From contig OZ036013.1 of assembly GCA_964035015.1 (NCBI GenBank), forward strand, positions 3,840,001 through 3,904,000: a stretch of DNA of 64,000 nucleotides, read 5' to 3'. The notes below the pieces were generated by a model. It was not told the origin of the DNA, made no database searches, and saw only the letters and a list, made by a program, of their open reading frames with translations. Shown one piece after another: positions 23,290-35,639 of the stretch. Position 1 is the first letter of the stretch, and every line of letters begins with the position of its first letter. This DNA is from Corallium rubrum. Lineage: Eukaryota; Cnidaria; Anthozoa; Scleralcyonacea; Coralliidae. A program made the translations under genes and the position numbers.

Positions 23290-24255
23290 CTTGACTAGCA
23301 AAGTGGGAATGTGTACAGTACAGTAGCCACAGGTGTATTACTTGAATTTTTTAAACTGTTTTAGTTTTTACACTAGTAATCTTCTTACCTTGAATGATAA
23401 TATTTTGAAGCAGTTCTAGTCATTTTGGTGGGTTGATGTAAGGTTGTTAGATTTTTCTTGATATCTTCTCCTTTTGTCTGTTATATTTCATTCTGTTGTT
23501 GATTTAAAATAAAAAAATATATATAGTGAAAACTAAAAATAAAAGACTCCAGACAGAATCAAAATTATTTAAATTCTAAATTCAAATACACAAAAGTTTA
23601 GTTAGTTAACAGGAATGTGAAATATAAAGTTTTAAAAGTTGGATTAAAGAAGTGAAAGGGAAATGAAATTGAAGATTGATATTGAGAAAACTGGTTGGTT
23701 TTATTAGCTTACAGTAGTTAATGGAGGAAACAACTTAATTTTCTAATGGGAGTGACTTATTGTGGGAAAGTCTTGTAATAGTATTACAACTGTAAATTTT
23801 ATTCAACTTATATAATGTTGGAAATTTAGCATTCAAGATAGCAAGGTTGTTAGTTGAAGTTAAGTATATGAATAATTAATTAATTAATTATTAGATTAGT
23901 CGGTTTGGCCAAACCAAGAGAATCTAATTTAAGAACATTTTCTTAACATCAAGAAAAACCTTCGAAAATATTTTCAGTATAAACATTTACTTACAAGATT
24001 GCAAAAATCTCCTATGATTGTTCTCCATTGTCATTAAAACCAAATTTTTTTAGCATTTTCGATCATCAAAGAAGCAGCCGCCATCTTGCCTTCGGACACA
24101 TGGTCTCTTGTTAAGCCATATTTTCGCTAAGTCTTTCCACCAAACGTTCTCCAAACATCAATTTCGGCGTCCTGGACGTCTTACGGTGTCACAGACGAAA
24201 TGTGAAGGATTCTTCTTTCGTTTTATACTGATATTTTCTCGTCAAACTCATCAAT
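23290..24255. other. non-coding stretch, nothing recognised
   Basis: AT-rich with a short TTAATTAATTAATTA run near 23875. No gene supported. Confidence 0.5.
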
Positions 24256-24259
24256 GTGG

Positions 24260-25590
24260 TTCCGTACGAAGACACCCTTCCGCCATCTTTGCTTCTTCTC
24301 GGCTTTGGGTTAGTTACTAGCCCCCCTGGCCGTGCTCATTATGTGTATATCTTATTGTTGTATAGGTAGTTTAGATGCTAAAATGAGGTTTTAAAGTATT
24401 TTCCCTTCAAATACAGCCATTATATTCACTAACACTATATCGTACTAGTCTGTATTTGTTGTGTAATCCTTTTAAAATCGTTTTATTGACGTTTTCCCTT
24501 ATTTTTTTTTTTGTGTTTAATTTTTTATAGGCGGAAGCAGTATCCCGATTATACAGTGGTTTTTAACGACCAGCCTGTTGGCTGAGTGGTCAAGGGCGCT
24601 GGAGAAGGCGCGGACTCGGTCGGACACTGGGGCAACGCCCTGTATGAATAACTTCCATCGTAAGATGGAAACTTCCATCGTCAGATGGTGACTTCCACAG
24701 ATGGAAATTTGCACAGATGGAAGTTGTTGTGGGGAGGGGAAGGAAGGAAGGGGGAAGAGCAAAAAAGTTAAGTTTTTTTCCTCTAAGTCAGACACTGTCA
24801 CTATTCACTTCTCTTTTTCCTTTTATGTTCTCTTCCCCTCTTCCCTCTTGAGAGGGAAGAGAGAGAGAGAGAGAGAGAAGAGTCTCTCCTCATCAGAGAA
24901 GACTCACTTCTCGTCAGAGAAGACTCTACTTCTCGTCAGAGAAGACTCTCTTCTCATCACATACACCACCTTCGCTCGCCAAACTAAAGGTCTTAGTTGG
25001 GCAGGCGTAAGCGTGCATGCACATGTGCAATGGCGATAGCCAAACATTGTGTACCATCTTGAGAGGTTGCTTATGACAAATTATTTTCGTCCAAATATTG
25101 TGGGACACTTTTTAATTATTATTTTTGAATAAATTAATTTGTTTTACGAACGTCTACCACGCGTCTGTGTATTTGTTTTGTTATGGTGTTGCTTTTATTT
25201 GGCTCTTCTCTTTGCTTTGCTATCCTTTGCAAACATTGCTTTATGTTGAAACGTGTCAACAGCAGCACAAAGTTTTGTCGCAGAAATACATGTCTAAGTC
25301 TCAGTCTATTACAGTTAGCCGGCATGACAACTTATTGTGGGAGTGTATGAATAATAAATTTCTTCCAGAAAAACGGCAAGGAAGGGAAGCTTCGTGAGAT
25401 GCTTCTTCCCACCTTAAACTAAAACGTAAGCAACAATAATCAGTTCGTTAATGGCGGTCATTCTCATGATGATGTTATGATGATGTACCAAAACTGAATC
25501 GCACCTTTGTTCAAAGCCATGTTGTTTACCTTCTTGATACCCTGGCGATATTGTGGGAGACTAATGTAGATTTTATCACTGTGGATATCT
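24260..25590. repeat. 1.3-kb dispersed/duplicated repeat, copy 1
   Basis: It shares an ordered series of phrases with 26090-27285: GGCGGAAGCAGTATCCCGAT, GAGTGGTCAAGGGCGCTG, CTCGCCAAACTAAAGGTC, TTTCGTCCAAATATTGTGGG, GTCTCAGTCTATTACAGTTA. At about 24577 a tRNA-Leu/Ser-like box A (TGGCTGAGTGGTCAAGG) suggests a SINE-like head, but no convincing box B is visible. A run of AGAGAAGACTC(T) repeats lies at 24880-24950. Confidence 0.8.
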
Positions 25591-25599
25591 AACTCCACA

Positions 25600-26085
25600 T
25601 GCTACGGTCTTCTCTACGAGATGGCCAGAACATTAAGCTCGACGATGATAATCTCGACGAAGAAAGACATCTTTCGAACAGAATTCTCTTTGCAAAACAA
25701 ACAGAATGAATACATTTTCGTCCTTGTACTTAGAATAATATCAACATAGTCTTTGTTCTTGTATTAACTCTTTCCCGTTTGTGATTTTTCTCTGTGAGAG
25801 TAAAATCGCATGTCGCTAGCCTGTGTAAAATGCATGTAAGGCTTGAGAGTCCCAGGCAAGTATTTTTGGCATGTTTTTTTCTTCTGTTGTTGTATATGAT
25901 GAGTCACTTTGCTCGAAGACATCCTGATATCCTTACCAATGTTCTGGTGATATTGTGGGACAAAATATAGCGCTTTGACTTATCAGGTTCCTTGTGTTGC
26001 CAATACTCGGGACTAGTTTTTATGGTATGTATAGAATCATATACAGCTCTGTATAGCTCCCAATAAGGGTTTTTGGTTCTGTATA
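25600..26085. repeat. spacer with pieces of the same repeat family
   Basis: CCAGAACATTAAG...GACGATG and CTGGTGATATTGTGGGA recur near 28145-28200 and 28480-28510, so this spacer belongs to the same degenerate family. Confidence 0.6.
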
Positions 26086-26089
26086 GCTG

Positions 26090-27285
26090 TGTGCACGAAG
26101 ACACTTTCCACCATGCATGCTTCCAGCTTCCATCTCCACTTTGGTTTTATTACCAACCCCCTGGTCGTGCTCCTGGTTGTCTATATCTTATTGTTATACA
26201 GATATAGTTTAGAAGCTAAAATAAGCTCTTAAAGTATTCTCCGTACAAATACAGCCGTCATATTTACTAATATTATATCGTTCTAGTCTGTATTTGTTGT
26301 GTAATCGGTTTAAAAAGCGTTTTATTGACGTTTTTTCGTATAATTTTTTGTGTTTAATTATTCATCGGCGGAAGCAGTATCCCGATTATACAGTGGTTTT
26401 CGACGATCATTGAATGGCCGAGTGGTCAAGGGCGCTGACGAAGGCGCGGACCCAGTCGTATACGGGGCAACGCCCTGTGTGAATAAGAAAGAAAAACGAC
26501 TTCCATCGCCAGGTGGAAGTTGGAGGGTGGAGGGGAAGGAGAGGGGAAGAGAGAAAATCTGAAGTTTTTTTCTCTGAGTCGGACACAGTTCACAGTCCTT
26601 TCTTTTTCGTTTTATGTTCTCACTTCCCTCTTCCCTCTCTCGCGAGACGGCAGAGATTCCCTCTCGAGAGGGAAGAGAGAGAAGAGAACCTTCCCATCAC
26701 ATGCACTACCTTCGCTCGCCAAACTAAAGGTCTTAGTCTGACAGACTTGGAAGTGCATGCACATGTGTGATGGCGATAGCCAATTGAAGTATTCTGTTCT
26801 ATCTTGAGAGGTTGCTTATGACTAATTATTTTCGTCCAAATATTGTGGGACACTTTTAATTATTATTCATGAATAAATTAATTTGTTTTACGAACGTCTG
26901 CCAAGCATTTGTTTTGTTATGGTGTTGTTATTTGTTTTTATTCGGCTCTTCTCTTTTATTTGCTATCCTTCGCGCGCAAACATTGCTTTATGTTGAAACG
27001 TGTCAACAACAGCACAAAGTTTTGTCGCAGAAATACAGGTCTAAGTCTCAGTCTATTACAGTTAGCCGGCATGACAACTTATTGTGGGAGTGTTGAATAA
27101 TAAATTTCTTCAAAAAAAACGGCAAGGAAGGGAAGCTTCGTGAGATGCTTCTTCTCACCTTAAACTAAAACGTAAACAACTATAATCAGTTCATTAATGG
27201 CGGCATTCTCATGATGGTGTCAAGGTTGTATCTTTTTTAATACCCTGATTTATTGTGGGAGACTAATATAGATTGTCATGACCAT
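26090..27285. repeat. 1.2-kb dispersed/duplicated repeat, copy 2
   Basis: Direct copy of 24260-25590 at an offset of about 1.8 kb, with the same tRNA-like box A at about 26408. The overlapping 60-90-aa open frames are shared with copy 1 but carry different frameshifts, which argues against coding function. Confidence 0.8.
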
Positions 27286-27566
27286 GCTCGTGAATATAGT
27301 TGTTGTAAACTAAAGAAATGTACATGCCTGTTGGCGTTTAATATTTATAATTACTCCAGAGTCTGTTATTCACTTCTGGGGAAGCCTTCAGCCAGGAATA
27401 ATTAAACTTAACGGGTACCTTTTATTGACCATGCTTGTCAATAGATATATACATGGTCTTTAGTATTTATTACAACAGACATACAATGTTATTCACCTCT
27501 GAGGAAGCCCTCGGACAGGAATGAGTTGAACTAAACCTCACACATATCGGAGCAGACAAGTCACTT

Positions 27567-28014
27567 AAGCCTAGTTTAAACGGGCAATTTTTCTTTGGCA
27601 CTTTTCAACTTGACAAGTTTTATTTGCCCGTGTGTATGAGGAAACAGGGTAAGTTTTTCCTTGACAAGTCTCCCTTTTGAAAAGCTGCATGGCATGCCAG
27701 CTTTTCAACAAGGAGACTTGTCAAGGAAAAATTGCTCATGTAAACTATAGGCTTAATAAAATACTAATCACCAACAGAGCTTTATATTCCTATATACAGT
27801 TTATAACTATATTCACGAGCAGTAAACCTAGTTTACACGAGCAATTTTTCCTTGACAAGTTTTTCCTTGACAAGTCTCCTTGTTGAAAAGCTGGCATGAC
27901 AGCTTTTCAAAAGGGAGACTTGTCAAGGAAAAACTTGCCATGTTTCCTCATGGGCAAATAAAACTTGTCAAGTTGAAAATAGCCAAAGAAAAATTGCCCG
28001 TGTAAACTAGGCTT
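27567..28014. mobile_element. 448-bp fold-back element
   Basis: AAGCCTAGTTTAAACGGGCA at the left and the inverse GCCCGTGTAAACTAGGCTT at the right bound almost completely self-complementary halves, with several internal copies of TTTTTCCTTGACAAGTCTCC in both orientations. Inner sub-elements repeat the same ends (near 27755 and 27827). No coding content. Confidence 0.85.
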
Positions 28015-28540
28015 GAGGACGCCCTCGGACAGCAATAATTAAACTAAACCTCACACATCGAAACGGACAAGTCAGTTAGTAATGAATTATCAAACTCTGG
28101 TCGAAATTTAGGAGTGGGACACGGAGCTCCCCAGGAAGCGAGATCGATCGCCAGAACATTAAGATTGACGATGGTGATCACGACGAAGACATCTCTCGAA
28201 CAGAATCAATCCATGCATGCAGGATGAATATTTTTTATTAAGATTTTCCAACAAATGAAGTCTTACAATTTTGACAGTTATTATGGTATATAATAATTTT
28301 CGTTTATTAATTCACTGATGCGAAGCGGTATGATTAATTGGTTGCTATGTGAAATCTTACATGTAATATATATAACACGCATAATTATGATGAATTGAAT
28401 ATCAATAATAAATAATGATTTAGACATCTGTAACTTCGTTTGACGATGAACCTCTTTGTTTGAAGTCATCCTGGTAACCTTACCAATTATCTGGTGATAT
28501 TGTGGGAGAAATATAGATCTTCAACTTATCGGGTTCCCGG
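28015..28540. other. non-coding stretch with fragments of the 24-27 kb repeat family
   Basis: Homology to 25600-25690 and to 25915-25995 is visible. Nothing else recognised. Confidence 0.5.
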
Positions 28541-28542
28541 TG

Positions 28543-28596
<54 letters not shown>

Positions 28597-28779
28597 ATTA
28601 AAGTAGCGTGCTGCGTAGGCAGTGTAGAAACAATCGAAATATAGTAAGGTTAGATATACTGCCGAAACAGAGAACGAAGGAGTCTAACGTTTCGAGCGAA
28701 GGCCCTTCGTTAGAGAGAAACGTTTCTCTCTGACACGTTCTCTGTTTCGGCAGTATATCTATAACCTTACTATATTTCG

Positions 28780-28815
<36 letters not shown>
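28541..28815. repeat. Penelope-type terminal-repeat hairpin between TA microsatellites
   Basis: TA runs at 28541-28591 and about 28781-28815 enclose an inverted pair. ATATACTGCCGAAACAGAGAACG faces its inverse at 28735-28762, and TATAGTAAGGTTA faces TAACCTTACTATA. The centre carries TCTAACGTTTCGAGCGAAGG. On the minus strand CTAACGA, a GGGC/GCTC stem and GAAAC form a hammerhead-like core with one changed base in the first box (CTAACGA rather than CTGACGA). Confidence 0.65.
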
Positions 28816-28818
<3 letters not shown>

Positions 28819-28829
28819 TATTCCTTCTT

Positions 28830-30125
28830 CTTGATCCTACCTGTTACTGTTCTTGCCTTGTCCCTATCTCCGTCGCTGTCCATGACCAATACCATGTCCT
28901 AATCCTGATACTCCTGTCCTTTCTCGCCGTGTTTGTCACCGCTTCTTCCTATGTCACTTTCCCTGTCCGTGCATTCAAGTCTCTTTATTCATATCCCTAT
29001 TCCTGGCTGTGTCTTGTCCTTATCACTGGTCGTGTGTCCTTATTCTTGTTTCTGTCCTTACTGATTCCTGTCCCTATATCAATGGTTGTCATAACCTGTC
29101 CTCTTGTCGTTTTTCATGTTTGTCTCCGCTTTTGCCTATGTCCTTTTCCTTGTCCATGCATTCAAGTCTCTCTCTTTATTCCTGTCCCTATTCCTGCCCG
29201 TGTCTTGTCCTTGTCGTTATTCTTGTCCTTCTCCCTATCACTGGCTGTGTCCTATTCTTGTTTCTGTCCTTGTATTCCTCTCTATATTGGGTCGTATATT
29301 TTCCTTGTCTTTGTCATCGGCTTGTGCCTATCATTGGCCGTGTTCTTATTAATTCTTGTCCTCGTCCCTCTACATATTCTAAAGCTTTTCCGCCTTGTCT
29401 TCTTGTTCTTATTACCGTCCCTGTCCTAAAGCCTTGTCCGTATCACTCTTTACCTTGTTCTATAGCTTCCCCCTGTCGTTGTCCCTGTCTTTATATCTGT
29501 CCCTATATATACTGACAATCGGGTGTCCTTGATCTTGATTGTATTTGTCTTTGTACGTAATATATTCTTTTCCCTGTATTTTGTTCATATCCTTAAACTT
29601 GTTCCTATCAACGACAGTGTCCTTGTTTTTGTCACATTCCCTGCTATTTCCCCTGTCTTGTCCTTGTCGCTGTTTTTGACCTTATACCTTCTCTCCGGGT
29701 CTATCATTGGTCGTGTCTATAGTAATACCTTGTGCCTATCATTGGCCGTTTCCTTATTCTTGTCCTCGTCCCCTAATATATTATTTTCCTTGTCCAAGCT
29801 TTTCCCTGTCGTTGTCTCTGTTTTAATATCTATACCTGTCTATGGCCGCGTCTTATCACCGTTTCCGTCTTAAAACCTAACGGTGTCGTTATTCTTGTCC
29901 TGGACTCTGCATACATTTTTTTTACCTTGTCTTAGCTTTTTCCTGTCGTTTTTCCTGACCTTACGTATTGTCCCTATACTGACCGTGTGCATATCGTCTT
30001 CGGTCATGTAGGCCTATATATTTTTTCCCCCGTCCTTAAACTTGTTCAAATCAATGGCAGTGTTGGAGTGTTTTTATCACCGTCTCTGTCCATTTTCCTC
30101 TCCCTGTCCTGTCCTATATTCGCCC
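28830..30125. repeat. 1.3-kb pyrimidine-rich degenerate repeat
   Basis: The plus strand is a long run of variations on TTCTTGTCCTTGTCCCTGTC with very few A or G beyond the repeated TG. All three plus frames are open for 80-168 codons, encoding Leu/Val/Ser/Cys/Pro mixtures. Openness in every frame marks these as low-complexity artefacts. Confidence 0.85.
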
Positions 30126-30129
30126 TCGC

Positions 30130-30770
30130 TAAGGAAAGAATCAGGTGTCATCAGTCTAAGTCCAAAAGAAATTTTTGTACTTTGTGCTTTACAGCTTAAG
30201 GTGTGTTTTTGTCATTATCAAAACAAGTTAAAGACTGGTGACAGAATAACAATAGAATCGTTTGAAGAAACAGGTTCCTTATATTTTTTGGATGTTTTTA
30301 TTTTCATGCTTGGCGTTTCTCCCTCGAAGCATTCCCCAAGCATCATAGCACTAGTACTTCGTCTCAATCAGATTATCTTCAAATTTTCCCGACTCTCTAA
30401 CCTTCTAGTTCACTCCTAAGGGTCTATACTAATCGGAAACACTAGCTAAGATCCATTATGCTAAAGTTGATTTTGCGTAGGGAGAAAAACTGGAGAACTT
30501 AGGGAAAAGAGAACCATCTCTACTCATATGCCTAGTCTCATGCTCGCCCATCCAAATACTATATCCCCATCTAACAGGCGTGATTAATTTGGCCCATATT
30601 TGGCTGTTTAATAACTTATAGACTAAAGAGACGCATGTAAGAGACAAAAAAACAACACAGTTCAGTTTGAAAATCAATCATATTTTCTCAAAAGCATCAT
30701 ATACAAATAAAGCATCGATTACTTATACTGTACAATTTACATAATGACCTAATTTAACATGTTGACGTCT
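30130..30770. other. non-coding stretch, nothing recognised
   Basis: Short frames on both strands lack domain or splice support. Confidence 0.5.
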
Positions 30771-30774
30771 GTTG

Positions 30775-31490
30775 CCGTCCACTCTAAAATCCAGTACACA
30801 GTTCAATCCGACCACTAGTCCAAAATGCATTCTAATACCCAGTTTAAAGTCCAGTCCAGTTTAGAGCCTCAAGTCCAGTCCAAACTCTAGCCCAAAGTCT
30901 AGTTCAACGTCCAATCCAAAGTTCAGTTTAATATTTAGTTTAAAGTCCAGTTTAAAGTCGAGTCCCAAGTCAGTCCCAAAATCAAATCCAAAATCTACTA
31001 AAATCTACTTACAAATCCAATCCAAAATCTAGTCCAAAATCCAGTCCAAAACCCAATCCAAAGTCCAGTATAAAATCTAGTTTAAAGTCCAGTTTAAAGT
31101 CGAGTCCCAAGTCAGTCCCAAAATCCAATCCAAAATCTACTTACAAATCCAATCCAAAATCTAGTCCAAAATCTAGTCCAAAATCCAATCCAAAGTCCAG
31201 TTTAAAATCTAGTTTAAAGTCCATGCAGCTTAAAGTCGAGTCCCAAGTCAGTCCCAAAATCCAATCCAAAATCTACTTACAAATCCAATCCAAAATCTAG
31301 TCCAAAATCCAATCCAAAGTCCAGTTTAATATTTAGTTTAAAGTCCAGTTTAAAGTCGAGTCCCAAGTCAGTCCCAAAATCAAATCCCAAATCTACTAAA
31401 ATCTACTTACAAATCCAATCAAAAATCTAGTCCAAAATACAGTTTAAAGTCCAGTTTAAAATTTGTTTAAAGTTCAGTTTAACCAGTCCA
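30775..31490. repeat. AGTCCAAAATC minisatellite with higher-order units
   Basis: Ten-to-eleven-base units (AATCTAGTCCAAAATCCAGT) make up the array. A larger ~130-150-bp unit containing AAAGTCGAGTCCCAAGTCAG recurs about four times (near 30950, 31090, 31225 and 31345). Confidence 0.9.
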
Positions 31491-31599
31491 GTGTTTATAA
31501 TATAACATTATTTTAGGGCACTTTCTATGCATTTACATATACATGGTCCGACCGTTCTGGACTCATGACTGTACATGAAACGCCCATAAATAACGAAAT

Positions 31600-31632
31600 A
31601 CCATCTTTCAAACCGAAACTCTTCATCAGAGA
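31600..31632 (-). ncRNA. degenerate hammerhead-like core
   Basis: Minus strand CTGATGA (31629-31623), weak stem II around a TTTC loop, then GAAA (31609-31606). Both boxes fit the consensus, but stem II relies on G-U pairs and no adjacent Penelope sequence was recognised. Confidence 0.25.
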
Positions 31633-31954
31633 GTATATACTTTCTTTAATTCAAAAATTACTGTGATGAAAAGCTTTGGCTTGTTTTAATATGTAAATTT
31701 GGCAGTTCACAATCTTTAAACGTTTCTACACGTCGTACAATACAGTTTCTAGCACTCTCTGAATCCATATCTCCTTCATTATGTGACCTTTGCTCCACTC
31801 AGGATATATAACAATTCCTTCTTTTCAAGAAGCATCTCATGGTCGTCCTTGGCAAATTCAGTACCAATAACCAAGACTTTACAGAATGGTAAATGTTCCA
31901 TATTTGATGTTCCATAATGGACGCTCTTGGCAATCTAATAAAAAATATAAAAAT

Positions 31955-32300
31955 TAAGAACAGAACAGAACAGAACAGAACAGAACAGAACAGAACAGAA
32001 CAGAACAGAACAGAACAGGGCCAAAGAAACCAAAAAAACCCAAAACAAACAAAAAATAGATAAAAATAAAAATTAACAACTCAAAATATATCAAACAAAA
32101 CAAACAAAAACAAAAACAAAAACAAAAACAAAAACAAAAACAAAAACAAAAACAAAGCAAAAATGAATCTAAAGAAAAACCAAACCTAAAATAAATAACA
32201 AATGTAATAACACAAAATAAAACAAAACAAAACAAAACAAAACAATACAAAACAAAACAAAACAAAACAAAACAAAACAAAGTAAAATAAAATAAAATAA
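31955..32300. repeat. pentamer/hexamer microsatellites (ACAGA, CAAAAA, CAAAA)
   Basis: (ACAGA)n at about 31960-32018, (CAAAAA)n at about 32097-32155 and (CAAAA)n at about 32214-32300. The minus-strand Phe/Leu/Cys frame across them is an artefact. Confidence 0.97.
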
Positions 32301-32527
32301 CCCAATAATAAAAATAACTACAAACCTTAATTTTTCCAAGTCCAAAGCTTAGGTCAAATACTCCAAATCATGTTTTCTGATTGGCTAAGAAGATGCCTGT
32401 ACCAGAACACTGTGGACCTTGGCGGTTAAACCAACTAAAATACAAGTTAAAACCTTCGGATAATAAACACACATTATATACTAACGTCACCTGATAAAGA
32501 GTTTGGTGCATGGTGCATCTTAAACAT

Positions 32528-32892
32528 TAGGGACTTTAAGATCTACGACGCGGCTTTAAAAAAGTTAAAAAGCAATGCATTTAAAAGAAAACCCGGTAAA
32601 TTAACTGCCGTATTTGCTTGTTTAATAACTTTCAAGACGCTCCAGTTCTTGCTAAAACGGCTGTAGTGTCTTATTTGAAGTCAACGTTAAGAAACAGCTC
32701 TCATTTCTCTGTGTGTTCGCATCGATCTGAAGACGTGAAAATGCTGAGAGTAGCGTTGTTCACAGAACGAGGACGGTATTGATATATACTCTTGGGATTA
32801 CAAATTATTCATTCACTTTGTTTTCATTACGAATTATTTTGTTTGTAAGGTGCGTCATCGAGCTTGCCGCGTCGTGGATCTTAAAGTCCCTA
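32528..32892. mobile_element. MITE with TAGGGACTTTAAGATC termini
   Basis: Left TAGGGACTTTAAGATCTACG and right CGTGGATCTTAAAGTCCCTA are inverted, with GACGCGGC facing GCCGCGTC just inside. No transposase. Confidence 0.75.
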
Positions 32893-32899
32893 ATATTAG

Positions 32900-33648
32900 G
32901 ATAAGCCCGACTACACTTAGTATAATAATGGCATTTCAAAATAAACTTGAAATCATGACTATTGACAAGATGAGCATCAGTGCAGCCTATTCTTGGTTTG
33001 CACTTGACGTCATGGCGGCCATGTTGGAGGAACTTTGACAAAAGAATCTCTTAACAGCTATTGTATTTCGAGGATTTTTTCCTCCAGTATGGCTGCCACT
33101 CTTTGTTTTCTGAATTTCAAGAGATTGGTTGCAAAAAAGCAATAGCAAAATTTTTTCTTATGATCAGATTAATTCGTTGAAATATAATTACTTCTTAATT
33201 CAAATTCCATTTGAATTTCAGCTCAGTCAAGATGTTTTCTATTTATGTTTTTTCCCGGCAACTGATTGCGTGCAGGCTGTGAATTTTGGTCGACGCCATC
33301 AAAGTCTTATCTATAAACATCAATTTACTATTCATTTCACGTGTATCAAAGTCTTAGATGTGTATCAGATTTTAATTTAGCATGTCATAACATTCGATAT
33401 ATATTTTTGATGTTTCATCTCATATAATCTTGAAACTGCAAATTTTAATATAGTTTTTATCTATTTGTAAATTAATTACGAAAAGTTACAGTGTAGTAAA
33501 GACCAGCAAAGAATAAATGATAAATTTGTAAGTGTATGTTCGTCATGTTCCTTATAAGTGCATGAATCGGCGAATATAGGAATTAACAGATTATATTTCG
33601 TCTTATAACTGTTGCGGCAATATAGAAGTGTTGTTTCAAGTCAGTTTT
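32900..33648. other. non-coding stretch, nothing recognised
   Basis: Includes an ATGGCGGCCATGTTGG phrase near 33012, common near promoters and in MITEs. No supported gene. Confidence 0.45.
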
Positions 33649-33652
33649 TTAA

Positions 33653-34102
33653 AGTGCAAATGAAACGAAAATTAAGTTTGTCTTATTTCAAAGAACACTT
33701 AAAATGATAGAGTAGCATCTTTTGCAGTTTTTCGTTTCCTTGCTTCGTTCTCGAGATATTTGACTTGACGTCACATGTGTACAATGATTATCAGAGAAGG
33801 TTATATATCTTTGCTACTATCAAACCAAACCTATAATTCGAAGGAAGTATGTGCGTGTGTTTCTGTCACGTCACAACGCCAAACATGTAGAATTTTCAAG
33901 TGATTATGTTTGATAATAGCAAAGATGTATAACCTTCTAACTCATTATGCACATGTGACGTCAAGTTGTTTACTTTACATATCAAACAAACTGAAATATC
34001 TCAACAACGAAGCAAGGAAACGAAAAACTGCAAAAGATGTTACTCTATCATTTTAAGTGTTCTTTCAAATAAGACAAACTTAATTTTCGTTTCATTTGCA
34101 CT
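33653..34102. mobile_element. 450-bp MITE with TTAA duplication (piggyBac-like)
   Basis: About 180-bp inverted ends starting AGTGCAAATGAAACGAAAAT are flanked by TTAA at 33649-33652 and 34103-34106. The arms are highly similar, so insertion was fairly recent. Confidence 0.85.
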
Positions 34103-34106
34103 TTAA

Positions 34107-35235
34107 CTTGGCAAATTCATTTGATGAAATTTGTTGGGAACTTTCTGTTTTGAATTTGATTCAGTGGTTTCTGGTTTTATGCAATAGATTCGAGTGATTA
34201 TTAGTCAAACATCAATCAAATTCAAATGCATAAGAACAATAGATTTCACTATTAATGATCCATCTGCGTGCGTCATAAGGCATTGTTACCAAGAAGCTCA
34301 AATTTCCCCAAAACAAACTATCCACGGCAAATTTTGAGAGTTGATAGCGCGAAAACTACGCATCAGATTCTTGAAATTTTCAGTCATGCTCCTCTGTACA
34401 ATAAAACAACAAATGCCAACGTATTTTTCACTTCATAGACACTTTAAAAATACTATTTTGTCTTTATTTCAATCAACGTCAGTCTAGATTAAAAAAATTG
34501 AAAAATTATTACGCTTTCATTCCTCTTTTTGTTTTAACTATATTACAATGCTTTTCAAGTTTCCATATTTTTTTTGTTTTGTCTAACATTTTCTGAAATT
34601 GCGTGCAGGCTGTAGATTTAAACTCTTATCTATAAGAACATCAATTTAGGATGCACTTTACGTGTATCGAAGCCTCTTAGATATGTATCAGAGTTTAATT
34701 TAGCATGTCTTCTTTCTATAGAAATTTTTCATCTCGTTATCTTAAAAATGCGAATTTTTAATATCTTTTATCTAGCTACTTGTAAATTAATCTAAAAGCA
34801 CTGTGAAATAAATAATAAATTTCTATGTAAGTATCTGTTCCTTAAAACTTAGCTATAGAGGCATACCAAAGTTTCATTCGAGCTTTTTATAATCAACCGT
34901 ACTTAGTTCCGTAATAGGTAGTGCTTGCTCTGATGGTAGCGACCGCTGACCATACTCTGCCTGTAATTTTATAGTAATTTTAGCTGACCGTAGGATCAGG
35001 GACCCAAAATTTCTTAGTTATGAGCCTCCGAATTCTCAGAAGCTGAACATAATTTAAGGTTTTAAGTTTTTCTATGGTGGTGATACTTTTTGTTTTATTT
35101 TTGCAATATGTGCATATGGTAGCCAAATCCAAATGGGGCTTTGCTCTGTTTGACCACCAATCACTTTAACTATTTTCTTATTTTTTATTATTTGTCTCTT
35201 TTGTTGTAAATATATGGGTGATAAAGTAATTAAAA
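34107..35235. other. non-coding stretch, nothing recognised
   Basis: The phrase CGTATTTTTCACTTCATAGACACTTTAA near 34420 recurs near 41096 and marks a dispersed-repeat end (the phrase is shown only in part elsewhere). Confidence 0.45.
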
Positions 35236-35236
35236 C

Positions 35237-35342
35237 AAAATAAAACAAAACAAAACAAAACAAAACAAAACAAAACAAAACAAAACAAAACAAAACAAAA
35301 CAAAACAAAACAAAACAAAACAAATAAACAAAACAAAACAAC
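35237..35342. repeat. (AAAAC)n microsatellite
   Basis: About 20 near-perfect pentamers, which produce a Phe/Val/Leu/Cys minus-strand frame. Confidence 0.97.
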
Positions 35343-35639
35343 ATATACACTGTAGAGCTCACTGAGTTACTGCCAGAGCGAGGCGTAGTTGTACTACTTT
35401 CCGAACAAAGACATGACGTCACCACGCGTAACTATCGTAGCTTGATAAAACTCACCTGTCACGAAACTGATAGGCATTAGAACATCGACTTCTTGCAGCA
35501 CGCTTTCACTAAAAGACTCTTGATAAAAGAAATAAAAGAAAAGTACTCATAAGTAAGTAGGACTGAGGTAAGAATATTAAATATATAACTCTCTTAAAAC
35601 TCATCCACACAAATGATCGTTCCCATTTTTATAGCACAA

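Larger units (their letters stand above)
20100..23290. repeat. tandem ~595-bp repeat block, four diverged copies
   Basis: Copies share, in order, CTTCAGTGCATGACATTTC, AGTTTGAGAACAATAG, TGATTTGTAGTCCAACAAC, a tRNA-like segment, ACAGCATTTCTTATATATAA and GGGTTTGGGTCTG. The tRNA-like segments start near 20498, 22018, 22609 and 23203. Intervals between copies 2, 3 and 4 are about 591-594 bp. The first interval is shorter once the inserted hAT element is removed, so copies 1 and 2 lack an internal part. Confidence 0.88.

Noticed and set aside
28929..29873. Plus-strand frames of 82-168 codons, Leu/Val/Cys/Pro-rich, looking like membrane proteins
   Set aside because: All three frames are open through a degenerate pyrimidine repeat, so hydrophobicity is a composition effect.
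31954..32280. Phe/Cys/Leu-rich 108-aa minus-strand frame
   Set aside because: Generated by ACAGA and CAAAA microsatellites.
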